A DNA stretch of 64,000 nt from Bacteroidota bacterium (lineage in GTDB: Bacteria > Bacteroidota > Bacteroidia > Bacteroidales > Paludibacteraceae). The DNA is taken from contig JAJYBB010000004.1 of assembly GCA_021779195.1 (NCBI GenBank), forward strand, positions 62,001 through 126,000. The letters are read 5' to 3'. Both the position numbers and the translations under genes were made by a program. This document shows positions 35,255 to 45,041 of the stretch, one piece after another (positions within the stretch are counted from its first letter, which is position 1; every line of letters starts with the position of its first letter). Under the pieces are notes generated by a model. It searched no databases. It saw only the letters and a program-made list of their open reading frames with translations, and had not been told where the DNA came from.

Positions 35255-36097
35255 CTAAATCATACTTTTCAATCCATCTTGAAATAATATTTTAGGCTGC
35301 CAATGTAATTCTTTTTTAATTTTCGAAATATCAGCCACTGTATCGAGCACCTCGTTTAAACGGATTTTGTGCGTGCAAAGATAGTCAATTTTCATGTCGA
35401 ATAATTTCTGCACCATTTCCACAACTTCCTTGACAGAATAACTAATACCACTTCCAAGATTAAAAATTTGAAGTGAAGACGATTCGTTTTTTATTTCGAT
35501 CGCCTTGATTAAAGCTTCTACCGCATCTTCTACATGAATATAATCACGTTTGGGACGATCGTCCATTATCTCGATTTTACCGGCTTTAGCCTGTCGAATA
35601 ATTGTTGGAATCAAAAAATCAGGATTTTGACCTTTCCCGTAAATGTTGAATGGCCGAAAAATGGTGATCGGCACCTTAAAATCCCGATAATATCCTTCAC
35701 AAAGACTTTCGCTAATTACTTTGGTTTGTGCGTAAGGATTAAAGGCTTGCACTGGATGATATTCATCAATTGGCTGATATTCGGGCTTTCCGTAAACGTA
35801 TGAGCTAAAAAAAATCAGTTTTGCATTGTTCAATCGGCAAAGTTCTAACATATTTAAGGTACTCAAATAGTTAGTTTCATAAAATCGTTTAGGATTTTCG
35901 TAGGATGCAGGAATAAATGATAAATTGGCCAAATGAACTATAATATCAATATCACTAAAATGTTTCACTTGTTCCCAGTCACAAATATCAACTCCTGTTT
36001 TCATATCCAATAAAACCAGCTCATGATCGACTGATTTTAAACGTGGAATCAAATAACTTCCAATGAATCCGGAATATCCGGTAACTAAAATTTTCAT
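35255..36097 (-). CDS. NAD-dependent epimerase/dehydratase family protein (extended SDR)
   Basis: This 280-residue protein has the Rossmann motif GYSGFIGSYLIPRL, the catalytic YxxxK in FNPYAQTKVISESL, and the sugar-binding region RPFNIYGKGQNPDFLIPTI. It resembles GalE/RfbD-type enzymes acting on NDP-sugars at C4 or C3. At 280 residues it is slightly short for this family but seems complete. It is the first gene of the minus-strand polysaccharide operon; a TATCTTTG -7 element lies 26 bases upstream. Confidence 0.85.
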   Translation of the reverse strand: MKILVTGYSGFIGSYLIPRLKSVDHELVLLDMKTGVDICDWEQVKHFSDIDIIVHLANLSFIPASYENPKRFYETNYLSTLNMLELCRLNNAKLIFFSSYVYGKPEYQPIDEYHPVQAFNPYAQTKVISESLCEGYYRDFKVPITIFRPFNIYGKGQNPDFLIPTIIRQAKAGKIEIMDDRPKRDYIHVEDAVEALIKAIEIKNESSSLQIFNLGSGISYSVKEVVEMVQKLFDMKIDYLCTHKIRLNEVLDTVADISKIKKELHWQPKILFQDGLKSMI

Positions 36098-36122
36098 TTT
36101 CCCGTAATAATGTTTTAAGCAT

Positions 36123-36130
36123 CAAAGATA
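36123..36130 (-). promoter_or_regulatory. -7 promoter element of the minus-strand polysaccharide operon
   Basis: The minus strand reads TATCTTTG, matching TAnnTTTG, and is 26 bases from the start codon at 36097. Confidence 0.45.
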
Positions 36131-36217
36131 CAATAATTTTCTAAACCTAAAGTTCAGCTTATCATGAAAGATTAAATCTTAAAAGTAAGTATTTAATGGT
36201 CTGACATTTAAAAAGGC

Positions 36218-36258
36218 TTCGGGTTGATTAAAACAGATTAGATTTCAATCAACCCGAA
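36218..36258 (-). terminator. Terminator of the RND efflux operon
   Basis: TTCGGGTTGATT (36218-36229) and AATCAACCCGAA (36247-36258) are perfectly complementary over 12 bases with a 17-base loop. On the minus strand the stem is followed by GCCTTTTAAA. It lies 40 bases after the permease stop codon. Confidence 0.7.
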
Positions 36259-36298
36259 ATGAATTCAGATTATATTCCTCAAAAAAAGATAAAGTTTT

Positions 36299-39200
36299 TC
36301 AGTCTTCTTCCAAATTTTCAGAAGAGTCTTTAATAAGAAGCGTTAATAAACTTGGCAATACGATAAGTAACAACGGTAACGCAATAGCCAATCCGCCAAT
36401 AACAGCAATCGCTAATGGTTGATGCATCTGTGCACCGGTTCCAATACCCAATGCTAAAGGAATAAGTGCAACAACCGCGCTCGATGCAGTCATTAATTTA
36501 GGTCGCAAGCGTGTTGAAATTGCATATACCAATGCATCGTTCACATCCGTATTTTTCAATGCAGCAAAAAACTGCTGAATCGTGAAAATAGAATTTTCAC
36601 CGATAATCCCGACAATCATGATCAAACCCGTATAACTTCCGACATTTAATGGCGTGTTGGTTATAAATAATGCCAGCAAACTTCCTGAAATACCTAACAT
36701 ACTGATAAAAAGCACTGCAAATGAAATCTTTAAGTTTCTAAACATAAATAAAACAACGGTAAACACCAATAAACTTCCGAGTAATAAAATTTTCAACAAC
36801 TCGGCAAAGGATTGTTGTTGCTCCGCATACGAACCTCCATACACAATTTGATAGGCCGGGGGAAGGTTTACCTGCTTCAATTTATGCTGAATATCTTTCA
36901 TTACACTTCCCAAATCCCGATTATTTAGTCGAGCAGTAACTACACCCATGGTTTGCAGATTTTCACGTTGAATTTCCGACACACCACTTTGAATATTAAA
37001 ATTGGCAAATTGGCTGACAGGAAAATACATACCCGATGCCGTACAAATTTTTACCAACTTCATTGAATCAACGGATGTATGATTATTCATTGGAAAAATC
37101 ATGCGGACATCAGTCAATTGCTCCTTTTCAGGTATGGTTCCAACAACCAATCCTGAGGTATGTGTTTCCATCTGAGATTGAAGGTCAGCTGAAGTCAAAC
37201 CGAATTGTTTAAGTTGATCCTCTTTTGGTTCAATTTTCAACATCGGCCCTGCTACCACGATACCATCAAAAACATCGGCTGTTCCCTGAACAGAAGATAA
37301 ACTATCGGCTACTTGCTTTGATAAAGTTTGCAGTTTATCGTGATTATCTCCGAATATCTTAATTTCAATGGGTTGTACACTACTCATTAAGTCGCCCAAC
37401 ATATCAGTAATTACCTGACCGAAATCGACGGTCAATGCAGGCAGTGTATGCTCAATTTTCTTACGAATTTCATCTGAAACTTCATTGGTAGTTTTATTTC
37501 GATTTTTTTTCAACTCAATCAAATAATCTCCGCGATTCGGTTCGGTGATAAAAAATCCCATCTGAGTTCCTGTTCGTCGTGAATAAGCTTTTACTTCGGG
37601 AATTTTCTCTAAAATTTTATCCACTTCGTTCAACATACGGTTCGTTTCTTCGAGTGAAGTACCTGAAGGTGAGTTATAATCAAGTACAATAGATCCTTCA
37701 TCCATATCAGGTAAAAAACCGGTTTTAAGTCGAGGCATAATAAAAATAATGCCAACAATCAGAATGGCTGCAAAAATCAGGCTTATATAGGGTTTTTCGA
37801 TAAAAAAACGAATCCATTGCTGTTGATGTACTTTATGGACTTTTTCGGCTTTATGCAATCCTTTGTCCTTAGAAAAGAGCAGATACACAACCGGCAATCC
37901 CAGCCAGGTAATTAGAAATGAACAAAGAAGTGTTATAATCATCGTCTCAGTCAACACTTTAAAATAGGCTCCTGCCACTCCCGACATTAAAATAAATGGG
38001 ACAAGAATAACGATGGTGCTTAACGATGAACTAACCATTGATGGAAACAAAAAATGAATGGCTTTACCTACTAAATCTTTTGGAATTCGATCGGGAAATT
38101 CTTCATGGGTGCGGTGTATTTGCTCAACCACGATAATAGCATCGTCAATGATCAGACCGATAGCAGCTGCGATCGCTCCGATTGTCATTATGTTGAAATC
38201 GAACCCTATTAAGCTCAAAACAATAAACGTTAACGACAATGTAAGCGGGATGGTAACTAATAAAACCGAGCCAGCTTTATATGATCGTAAAAAAAGTAAA
38301 ACCATTAAAATGGCTAATGCTAAACCAATCCAAAGTACATCGATAATACTCCTGACACTTTCGTTAACAAATTCAGCCTGATTATAATACGGTTTTAAAA
38401 CTACTCCTTTAGGTAAAATTTTATTTAACTCATTCACTTTTTCTGAAACCTGTGTCGACACATCAATTAAATTGCTGTTTGGTTGTTTCACCACAGCAAT
38501 TAAAGGAACATCTTTGCCGTCGGCTTTAATTTTCACGTACTCGGTACGTTCAGCAATTTTTACATTTGCTACGTCCGATATTCGTATGGTTCGAATGCCA
38601 TTGTCAGAAAGAACAACTTGCCGGAGCTGGTTTATATTTTTGATTGTTGCATCAGTAACAGTTAAATATAATCTATTGAAATCAACCGTATATCCATTTG
38701 ATTTAATAAAATCAGTTTGTTGCAATGCATTGAAAATATTCTGAGGACTCAGGTTAAGTTGTGCTAATTTTTGCTGATCGAGCACAATGCGGTATTCTTT
38801 TTCTTTTCCACCGATCACGTCGACCGATGCCACACCTGCAACCCTCGAAATATAAGGCTTAATGGTATACTGCGCAATCATCTTAAGTTCTACCTGACTT
38901 TTTGTAGCCGATTGTAATGAATAGCCCATAATTGGTAAAATGGATGGATTCATTTTCTCAACAGTGATTTTCACATCGGGTGGCAAACTGTTTTTGATTT
39001 GTGATATCTGTGATTCCACCTGCTGTTTATCTAAATCTATATTCGAACCCCAATCCATAAACGCCGAAATCTCGCAACTTCCCATACTGGTAGTACTACG
39101 AATCAGCTGTAGGTTTTCTACCCGTTTAATAGCATTTTCAAGTGGTTTGGTAACAGTAACCATCATTTTATCAACTGGTTGTTCACCATTTTCGGCTATT

Positions 39201-39334
39201 ATTTTTATTTTCGGGAAAGTGATATTCGGGAACAAAGAGGTTTTCATATTTTTGTACGAAAACACACCACCAATTAATATCAACAATAATATAACTGAAA
39301 TTGGACTTTTAAATCGAACAAAAATCTTTTCCAT
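36299..39334 (-). CDS. RND-family efflux transporter permease
   Basis: This 1011-residue inner-membrane pump has twelve helices and two large periplasmic domains. The fourth helix contains GFDFNIMTIGAIAAAIGLIIDDAIIVVEQI, whose Asp-Asp pair is the proton relay of HAE-type (drug/hydrophobe) pumps rather than the pattern of metal-exporting CusA/CzcA pumps. The N-terminus SPISVILLLILIGGVFSYKNMKTSLFPNITFP is typical. It follows the adaptor gene by one base. Substrate unknown; the adjacent two-component system suggests induction by an envelope or chemical signal. Confidence 0.93.
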   Translation of the reverse strand: MEKIFVRFKSPISVILLLILIGGVFSYKNMKTSLFPNITFPKIKIIAENGEQPVDKMMVTVTKPLENAIKRVENLQLIRSTTSMGSCEISAFMDWGSNIDLDKQQVESQISQIKNSLPPDVKITVEKMNPSILPIMGYSLQSATKSQVELKMIAQYTIKPYISRVAGVASVDVIGGKEKEYRIVLDQQKLAQLNLSPQNIFNALQQTDFIKSNGYTVDFNRLYLTVTDATIKNINQLRQVVLSDNGIRTIRISDVANVKIAERTEYVKIKADGKDVPLIAVVKQPNSNLIDVSTQVSEKVNELNKILPKGVVLKPYYNQAEFVNESVRSIIDVLWIGLALAILMVLLFLRSYKAGSVLLVTIPLTLSLTFIVLSLIGFDFNIMTIGAIAAAIGLIIDDAIIVVEQIHRTHEEFPDRIPKDLVGKAIHFLFPSMVSSSLSTIVILVPFILMSGVAGAYFKVLTETMIITLLCSFLITWLGLPVVYLLFSKDKGLHKAEKVHKVHQQQWIRFFIEKPYISLIFAAILIVGIIFIMPRLKTGFLPDMDEGSIVLDYNSPSGTSLEETNRMLNEVDKILEKIPEVKAYSRRTGTQMGFFITEPNRGDYLIELKKNRNKTTNEVSDEIRKKIEHTLPALTVDFGQVITDMLGDLMSSVQPIEIKIFGDNHDKLQTLSKQVADSLSSVQGTADVFDGIVVAGPMLKIEPKEDQLKQFGLTSADLQSQMETHTSGLVVGTIPEKEQLTDVRMIFPMNNHTSVDSMKLVKICTASGMYFPVSQFANFNIQSGVSEIQRENLQTMGVVTARLNNRDLGSVMKDIQHKLKQVNLPPAYQIVYGGSYAEQQQSFAELLKILLLGSLLVFTVVLFMFRNLKISFAVLFISMLGISGSLLALFITNTPLNVGSYTGLIMIVGIIGENSIFTIQQFFAALKNTDVNDALVYAISTRLRPKLMTASSAVVALIPLALGIGTGAQMHQPLAIAVIGGLAIALPLLLIVLPSLLTLLIKDSSENLEED

Positions 39335-39335
39335 A

Positions 39336-40232
39336 TTAATTTTGTATTTTCACTACCGTACTGTCATTCATGCCATAAGCACCTTCCGTAATCACTAAAT
39401 TACCCGATTCCAATAAGGGAGAATGAATTTCAACTTGTTCATTGTTTTCAATTCCTTTATCCACAGGAATTTTAACAGCTAATCTGTTGTTTTCAACTTT
39501 CATCACCCAATATACCGTTTGTGTTTCATCTGTCATTACAGCCGATTTCGGTACTAATTTCGAGTGGATATGCTTGGTTTTGACGGCTTGAACAGTCAGG
39601 TTTAAATTTTCGGGCAATGAACGGGTTCCCAACGGTCTTATCAAAATTTGTTGGGTTTGATTTACTTGATCAACTATTGGAAGCTGCTGAAAAACAACGC
39701 CATCAAAGGTCGTATTATCAGATAATAAAATTTTGCAATGCATATTTATTCTTAAAAAACTGCTATATTCAAAAGGCACATTCACTTGAATTACAACCTG
39801 CGAATTTTCAGCAATATTACAAAGTGGAGTGCCTTCGGCAACATAACCACCCGCTTCGTTCACCGTCGTTTCGTTAACCACCCCTCCAGATGGTGACATA
39901 ACCTTAACAACTCCGGCATTAACACCTTGTAAACTTGATAATGCTTGATTTTCTTTGGTTTGAATCTCGTATAAAAGTTGATTTTTCTTAACTCTATCTC
40001 CAAATTTTACATAAACCTTCAACACATATCCCGATAAAGGTGAAAGAACAGCATTTTTCTTTAAATATACAGTTTTACCATTAAGTTGAAGGTAATCAGA
40101 TATATCACCCAAATGAACTGCCTTTGTTTTAACTGTAACAACGGGAGTTTGATCGGCTGAATTGTCTTGCTTTGTCCCACACGAAATCAATCCGAGGGAA
40201 ATAAAAAAGCCATAAAAAATAAGTTTTCGCAT
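39336..40232 (-). CDS. RND efflux periplasmic adaptor, short form (lipoprotein)
   Basis: This 298-residue protein has a lipoprotein signal ending LISC-GTKQDN. The two lipoyl half-motifs (SPLSGYVLKVYVKFGDRVKKNQLLYEI and SPSGGVVNETTVNEAGGYVAEGTPL) are separated by only about 25 residues. The long helical hairpin that normally docks on TolC is therefore missing. Beta-barrel and membrane-proximal domains follow (NLTVQAVKTKHIHSKLVPKSAV). It should link permease and outer-membrane channel in the periplasm. Confidence 0.88.
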   Translation of the reverse strand: MRKLIFYGFFISLGLISCGTKQDNSADQTPVVTVKTKAVHLGDISDYLQLNGKTVYLKKNAVLSPLSGYVLKVYVKFGDRVKKNQLLYEIQTKENQALSSLQGVNAGVVKVMSPSGGVVNETTVNEAGGYVAEGTPLCNIAENSQVVIQVNVPFEYSSFLRINMHCKILLSDNTTFDGVVFQQLPIVDQVNQTQQILIRPLGTRSLPENLNLTVQAVKTKHIHSKLVPKSAVMTDETQTVYWVMKVENNRLAVKIPVDKGIENNEQVEIHSPLLESGNLVITEGAYGMNDSTVVKIQN

Positions 40233-40272
40233 ATCAAAATTTTTAATTCTTTAATCCTTAACAATATAAATA

Positions 40273-41553
40273 CTAATAATCCCAATAATTGTACGCATTG
40301 ACCAACACCTGCTTTTCCATTTGAAGCAAAATTTTCTCTTGTTTTTTGGATGTTATGTCTTTCAATAAATTTTTAAAATCCATGATCGAAATCTGCCCTT
40401 GCAACAATTCGTTTTTATATGCGCCTAAAATTGTATTATACTGATTTAATTGACTTTCTGTATCGTTCATTCGCTCCATTAAATTGACTAATTGATGTTG
40501 GATTTTTTGTAAGTTAAGGTCTTTTTGCTTCAAAAAGTAATCCTTTTCGAACTGTGAAGTACGTAAATTGATCTTTGATTTTTCAGTTTCCAATTTTCGT
40601 TGTCCTCCATCGTAAATATTCCATGCAAAATTTAGTCCCAAACTAAATCCCAAGCGATTAACCGAAGGCAGATAAATAGCATTCATGCCTGCATTGGCAA
40701 AAAGATTTAGTTGTGGTTTATATTTCAACTCCGTTAAAGAACGGTCGGCTAAGATATTTAAACTATCCAATCGAAACGAAGTGAGAAAAGCAGAGTTTTC
40801 AAAAAAAATATTTTTCTGCTGAATATCAATCAATTTGATATCCGAAATAGCAGGATCATTGACACCACTCAAAAGTTTCAAATCGTACAAATTGGTATGA
40901 AATTCGTCGCGAAAGGTTTTATTTTCGAGCTCACGATTCTGGTATTCAATTTTCAACAACATCAGGTCAGTCTGTTTATATATGCCGTGTTGAACCAGCT
41001 TTTTCATTATGTTAATTTGATCGTCCAATTGATTTAACACTGAATCGGAATTAACAATTAGAACTTTCGATTTCATACATAATATATACTGATATCCTAT
41101 CAATTGCTCTATTTCATGAATTGTCAATGTTATCTTATTCTGATTTAGTTGGTGCAAAATATCGTTTTTATGACCATACGCTTTTAAGCTACGGTTATTA
41201 AAAACAGGTTGTTTAATTGATAAATATGCCTGATATTGACCACCGTCAGTATTTGCCTGATCAAAACCTAAATAATTTGATGCAGCCGGAGACACAAACT
41301 GAAACTGATTTTTACCGTTGTCATGCGAAACAATAGGTGCAAATAAAATATTTGATTCGAGATTGATTTCGGGTGATGTTAGAATTCGTTTAATTTGTTG
41401 CTGGTTTAAATCGAGCAAAGCATTTGCAGCCTTATTCTGTTGAATAAGAGGGCTATGAATGGTAGCTTGTTCAATAAAAAATTTCAAATCGCTTTTTTGT
41501 GCAAACCCAACGATCCCAATATTTAAGAAAAAAATAAAAATTAATTGACGCAT
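40273..41553 (-). CDS. TolC-family outer-membrane efflux protein
   Basis: This 426-residue protein has a signal peptide (MRQLIFIFFLNIGIVGFAQ) and long amphipathic helices with the usual two-fold repeat: LLDLNQQQIKRIL and SPEINLESNIL in the first half, then KPQLNLFANAGMN, LGFSLGLNFAWNIYDGGQRKLETEKS and a helical tail in the second. It forms the outer-membrane exit duct for the RND pump encoded 40 bases and further downstream. The length is normal for Bacteroidota TolC proteins. Confidence 0.9.
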   Translation of the reverse strand: MRQLIFIFFLNIGIVGFAQKSDLKFFIEQATIHSPLIQQNKAANALLDLNQQQIKRILTSPEINLESNILFAPIVSHDNGKNQFQFVSPAASNYLGFDQANTDGGQYQAYLSIKQPVFNNRSLKAYGHKNDILHQLNQNKITLTIHEIEQLIGYQYILCMKSKVLIVNSDSVLNQLDDQINIMKKLVQHGIYKQTDLMLLKIEYQNRELENKTFRDEFHTNLYDLKLLSGVNDPAISDIKLIDIQQKNIFFENSAFLTSFRLDSLNILADRSLTELKYKPQLNLFANAGMNAIYLPSVNRLGFSLGLNFAWNIYDGGQRKLETEKSKINLRTSQFEKDYFLKQKDLNLQKIQHQLVNLMERMNDTESQLNQYNTILGAYKNELLQGQISIMDFKNLLKDITSKKQEKILLQMEKQVLVNAYNYWDY

Positions 41554-41663
41554 ATGAATATGGTGTGAAAAATGTTGAAAATATACATGAGCACATGAAA
41601 CATTTAAGCAAGAAAACGCCTGAAAATGAAATCAAATGATTAATCACCAATTATTCGAACAAT

Positions 41664-42905
41664 TTACGGAGCATGTCGAATACTGAAACAGTGAATATTG
41701 TCATAAAGATATTGAATTTCAAGCTTATTGGTACTGCAAATATTCTTAACAATTGCTAATCCTAAACCAAAAGTTTCTGAGTTCATTTTTGTAAAACGGG
41801 AAAAAATATTGTCATTATTTAAGCCGTTTGAGGCTCCACTGTTACAAATCTTAAATTCATTGGTTGAGATCGAGATATGAATAAATCCCTTAATTTCGTT
41901 GTGTCGCAAAGCATTTGACAATAAATTATTCATCAGAATATCAGCCAATTGTGCGTTAATTTTTGCAGAAAAAACACCAGAAAATTCATAGCTTACCGAA
42001 ATTTTTTTGGTTTCAAATAATGATTCGAATTCTTTGGCTTTGAGGGTAACTAACTCATTAAATGAAATCACCGTATCAGCTAAAAACTGACGGTTCTCAA
42101 TTTTTGTAAGTAAAATCAGACTTTGATTGAGTGAAGAAAGGCGTTTCAATGCATTTATAGATGTGATAACTTTTCGAAACATGTCCTTCGACAATTCCAT
42201 TTGCAGCAGCTCTTCTAAATTGAGCAAAGCGATTGAAAGCGGGGTTTGTATCTCGTGCGATGCATTTTCGGCAAATTCTTTTAATGACTCGTAATCTGTT
42301 TGGAGTTTAAGTGTCATCTGTTCAATAATCGAATTTAGTCGATCAAACTCTTCAATATCAGTCTCGCATAAAATTAACTGCTTATGATTATTAAAACTAA
42401 ATTTTTCAATGGCAATTAAGTTTTTCTCAAAATCAGTCCAAAGCGTTTTCGTCCAATTTTTAGAGATTAAAAATTGAATACCAAACACTGAAATTAACAC
42501 AAAACCAAAAAAGATGGTGAGCAGTAATTGCAAATCTTCGCTTTCAAAAGTTCGTTGACGAAGTTTGATCGTATAATAACCATTGCCAATTTTTACCTGC
42601 TCAGCAAACTCAAGATAAATTTCATTTTCGTTTTCAGATTTGTTATTAAGTGAGATTTGATTAAATTTTACCGAATGAATTTTGAATTGTGATTGTTTGG
42701 TTACTTCTACGATAGGATAAATATTGGGTATTTCACCGGTATTTTGAATTTGATGGCGAATCAGCCCTGCTTTTTGAATCATTTTTTCCTTACTGTCATT
42801 GAGTAATATTGTCTGCACGATAAAATACATCGAAACAGTAGCTACAAACAAAGTAAATGTCAGTAACAAGGCATAATTTCGATTTATTTTAGTCAGAAAT
42901 TTCAT
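41664..42905 (-). CDS. Sensor histidine kinase
   Basis: This 413-residue inner-membrane kinase has a helix at about 12-32, a periplasmic domain of about 95 residues, and a second helix at about 128-150. The phosphoacceptor His is in FAENASHEIQTPLSIALLNLEELL. The ATPase domain shows an N box (LLSNALRHNEIKGFI) and a G box (FGLGLAIVKN). There is no HAMP of clear sequence, but a short linker follows the second helix. Its start overlaps the response regulator stop by four bases. It probably controls the efflux genes downstream. Confidence 0.93.
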   Translation of the reverse strand: MKFLTKINRNYALLLTFTLFVATVSMYFIVQTILLNDSKEKMIQKAGLIRHQIQNTGEIPNIYPIVEVTKQSQFKIHSVKFNQISLNNKSENENEIYLEFAEQVKIGNGYYTIKLRQRTFESEDLQLLLTIFFGFVLISVFGIQFLISKNWTKTLWTDFEKNLIAIEKFSFNNHKQLILCETDIEEFDRLNSIIEQMTLKLQTDYESLKEFAENASHEIQTPLSIALLNLEELLQMELSKDMFRKVITSINALKRLSSLNQSLILLTKIENRQFLADTVISFNELVTLKAKEFESLFETKKISVSYEFSGVFSAKINAQLADILMNNLLSNALRHNEIKGFIHISISTNEFKICNSGASNGLNNDNIFSRFTKMNSETFGLGLAIVKNICSTNKLEIQYLYDNIHCFSIRHAP

Positions 42906-43579
42906 TGATCGGTTAGTTTATATCCCATGCCATAGATAGTTTTAACATAGTCGGTTCCACCAGCCAGTTTAATCTTTTTACGGATATTGTTCAAATGCGT
43001 ATAGATAAAATCATAGTTATCAGCAAGCTCAACATTATCTTCCCACAAATGTTCAGCCAAAGCTTCTTTTGTTAGAACTCTATCTTTGTTGACAATAAAA
43101 TAAAGCAACAAATCATATTCCTTTTTAGTAAGCGTAATTTTATTTTCATTTACAATTACAGATTTTGCATCTGTATTAATTGATATTTCATTGTATACAA
43201 GTGTATTATCTCCATTAAATTGACGACGACGAATGACTGCACGTATTCTAGAATTTAACTCAGACAATTGAAAAGGTTTGGTCATATAATCATCAGCTCC
43301 CCGATCAAGTCCATTTATCTTATCATCGATTGAATCCTTTGCTGAAATAATAATTATTCCCGCTTTAAAATTAAATTTTTGAATTATCTTGAGTAATTCC
43401 AACCCATTACCATCGGGCAATGAAATATCCAAGAGGATAACATCGTACTCATAAATCGATAGTTTATCCTCCGCCTTCCGAAAATTATCAGCCAGTTCGC
43501 AAATATAATTTTCTTTTGTCAGAAAATTACTAATCCCGATCAGTAATTCTTTCTCGTCTTCAACAATTAAAATTCTCAT
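42902..43579 (-). CDS. OmpR/PhoB-family response regulator
   Basis: This 225-residue protein has a receiver domain with the phosphoacceptor Asp in VILLDISLPDGNGLELL, acidic residues near VEDEKE and the Lys in YMTKPFQLSEL. It also has a winged-helix DNA-binding domain (about 130-225; TLTKKEYDLLLYFIVNKDRVLTKEAL, TIYGMGYKL). It is the partner of the overlapping histidine kinase gene and the likely activator of the downstream efflux operon. Confidence 0.95.
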   Translation of the reverse strand: MRILIVEDEKELLIGISNFLTKENYICELADNFRKAEDKLSIYEYDVILLDISLPDGNGLELLKIIQKFNFKAGIIIISAKDSIDDKINGLDRGADDYMTKPFQLSELNSRIRAVIRRRQFNGDNTLVYNEISINTDAKSVIVNENKITLTKKEYDLLLYFIVNKDRVLTKEALAEHLWEDNVELADNYDFIYTHLNNIRKKIKLAGGTDYVKTIYGMGYKLTDQ

Positions 43580-43722
43580 TGGGCAAAATTAGACATAAAT
43601 TCTAAAGACAATCTAAAGATCAAATTTTAGTTTTAAGGATTTAACTATGATAACGAAATATTGAAAAACGTTGAAATAGACTGATATGTTAAAGAAATTA
43701 AAATAAAAGTTATTTTTTTGAT

Positions 43723-44397
43723 TTACAATCCTTTAATCAAATGCACAATGCCTGAAACTGCAATTTGTAATCCAACGCAAAATATTAGGAAAGCAGAAAG
43801 ACGATTTACAATTATTTCACTGTGCGAGCCCATATAATTAATCAATCTGTTGGCATTAGCGAAAAAAACGTAAATGAGCACACAAATTCCTATAATAGCG
43901 ATAATCAGCGCTCCCGTATTAACTAAATAAATAGGCAATGATGTGTCGACACTGTTGGCACTCAAGGTAAACAATACGGCAAGAGTTCCGGCACCGGTGG
44001 TCATTGGAAAAGTAATGGGATAAAACAATTTATCCATAATCGACACTAAATTTGACTGATCAGCAAGGGTTGAATCTGTTGATGTTTGTGCCTGAGTTTT
44101 ATCTTGCGAAAGAAATTCCCAGCCAATCTTGCAAATCATAATGCCTCCGGCAAGTTGAATAACAGGTAAACTTATTCCAAAAAGTTCCAAAATCCAATGA
44201 CCGGCAATTAACGTTGCAACACAAAGAATAAAAGCATATAACACGATTCTTTTCACAGCTTTACGACGCTCTTTTTGCGTTAAATCAGAAAAATATGGAT
44301 TTAAAATGAAAGCTGATCCTATTGGATTAACAACCGGGAATAATGCGATAAATCCCACGAAAACCAAATTCAAAAAAGAAAGCAAATGAGAATTCAT
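43723..44397 (-). CDS. MarC-family (UPF0056) integral membrane protein
   Basis: The product is about 224 residues from the ATG at 44397 (MNSHLLSFLNLVFVGF); an ATG at 44445 would add 16 residues. Six helices are visible, with the family motif ALFPVVNPIGSAFIL and a second-half counterpart PITFPMTTGAGTLAVLFTL. MarC proteins were once thought to be drug-resistance-related; their transport function is unproven. It is transcribed away from smpB and upstream of the two-component genes, and no clear terminator separates it from them. Confidence 0.88.
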   Translation of the reverse strand: MNSHLLSFLNLVFVGFIALFPVVNPIGSAFILNPYFSDLTQKERRKAVKRIVLYAFILCVATLIAGHWILELFGISLPVIQLAGGIMICKIGWEFLSQDKTQAQTSTDSTLADQSNLVSIMDKLFYPITFPMTTGAGTLAVLFTLSANSVDTSLPIYLVNTGALIIAIIGICVLIYVFFANANRLINYMGSHSEIIVNRLSAFLIFCVGLQIAVSGIVHLIKGL

Positions 44398-44513
44398 TGG
44401 TATAAATAATTTAAAATTAAAGTTTTTCATTATTTCAAATATCATTGCTCAACGTGTATACGAATTTTCTTAATTATTGATACAGTTTATGATATTGAAT
44501 TCAACACAAATAC

Positions 44514-44969
44514 TTATCTTTTCATTGCTCTATCGATACTGCGTTTGTCTTCTTTTTCCTTGAGAGTCTGTCGCTTGTCATAATTCTTTTTACCATGTGC
44601 AATACCAATTTCGAGTTTAGCCAATCCTTTATCGTTTATAAAAAGTTTAGTTGGTATAATTGTTAAACCTGTTTCTTTTGTTGCTCTTGTCAATTTACGG
44701 AGCTCTTTTTTAGTAAGTAATAATTTTCGATCGCGCCGCACATCATGGTTATTATAAGTACCAAAAAAATACGTAGCAATATGCATATTTCTAACCCATA
44801 ATTCATTGTTTATAAACGTACAATACGTATCGGATAATCCGGCTTTACCGTCCCGGATAGATTTAATTTCGGTGCCAAAAAGCTGAATTCCAGCCAAAAA
44901 ACGATCTTCAATTTCATAATCGAAGGTTGCTCTTTTATTTTTAATGAGTATATTTGATTTAATAAACAT
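44514..44969 (-). CDS. smpB: SsrA-binding protein
   Basis: This is about 151 residues from the ATG at 44969 ([20 protein letters not shown]), the normal SmpB length; an upstream in-frame start at 45014 would add 15 non-conserved residues and lies at the predicted -7 element. Motifs are [39 protein letters not shown] and the C-terminal tail [21 protein letters not shown]. SmpB delivers tmRNA to stalled ribosomes for trans-translation. The ssrA gene is not in the window. Confidence 0.96.
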   Translation of the reverse strand: MFIKSNILIKNKRATFDYEIEDRFLAGIQLFGTEIKSIRDGKAGLSDTYCTFINNELWVRNMHIATYFFGTYNNHDVRRDRKLLLTKKELRKLTRATKETGLTIIPTKLFINDKGLAKLEIGIAHGKKNYDKRQTLKEKEDKRSIDRAMKR

Positions 44970-45011
44970 GAAATAAGGCTTCTTTAAAAAATTATTTTTG
45001 CCGATTAGAAA

Positions 45012-45041
45012 CAAAGGTATGAATATTTTTCAACAAACAAA
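45012..45041 (-). promoter_or_regulatory. Bacteroidota-type promoter for smpB
   Basis: On the minus strand TTTG (45041-45038) is followed after 18 bases by TACCTTTG (45019-45012). This is an exact match to both elements, 43 bases before the smpB ATG. The -33 element falls in the T-run of the upstream terminator. Confidence 0.65.

Noticed and set aside
24769-36097. Complete legionaminic or sialic acid pathway
   Set aside because: Only a LegB-like dehydratase and a WecB-like epimerase are present; no NeuB/LegI synthase, LegC aminotransferase or CMP-transferase was seen.
38940-39398. 152-residue plus-strand ORF opposite the RND permease
   Set aside because: It is antisense to conserved permease codons, with Cys/Ser-rich low-complexity content typical of a shadow frame.
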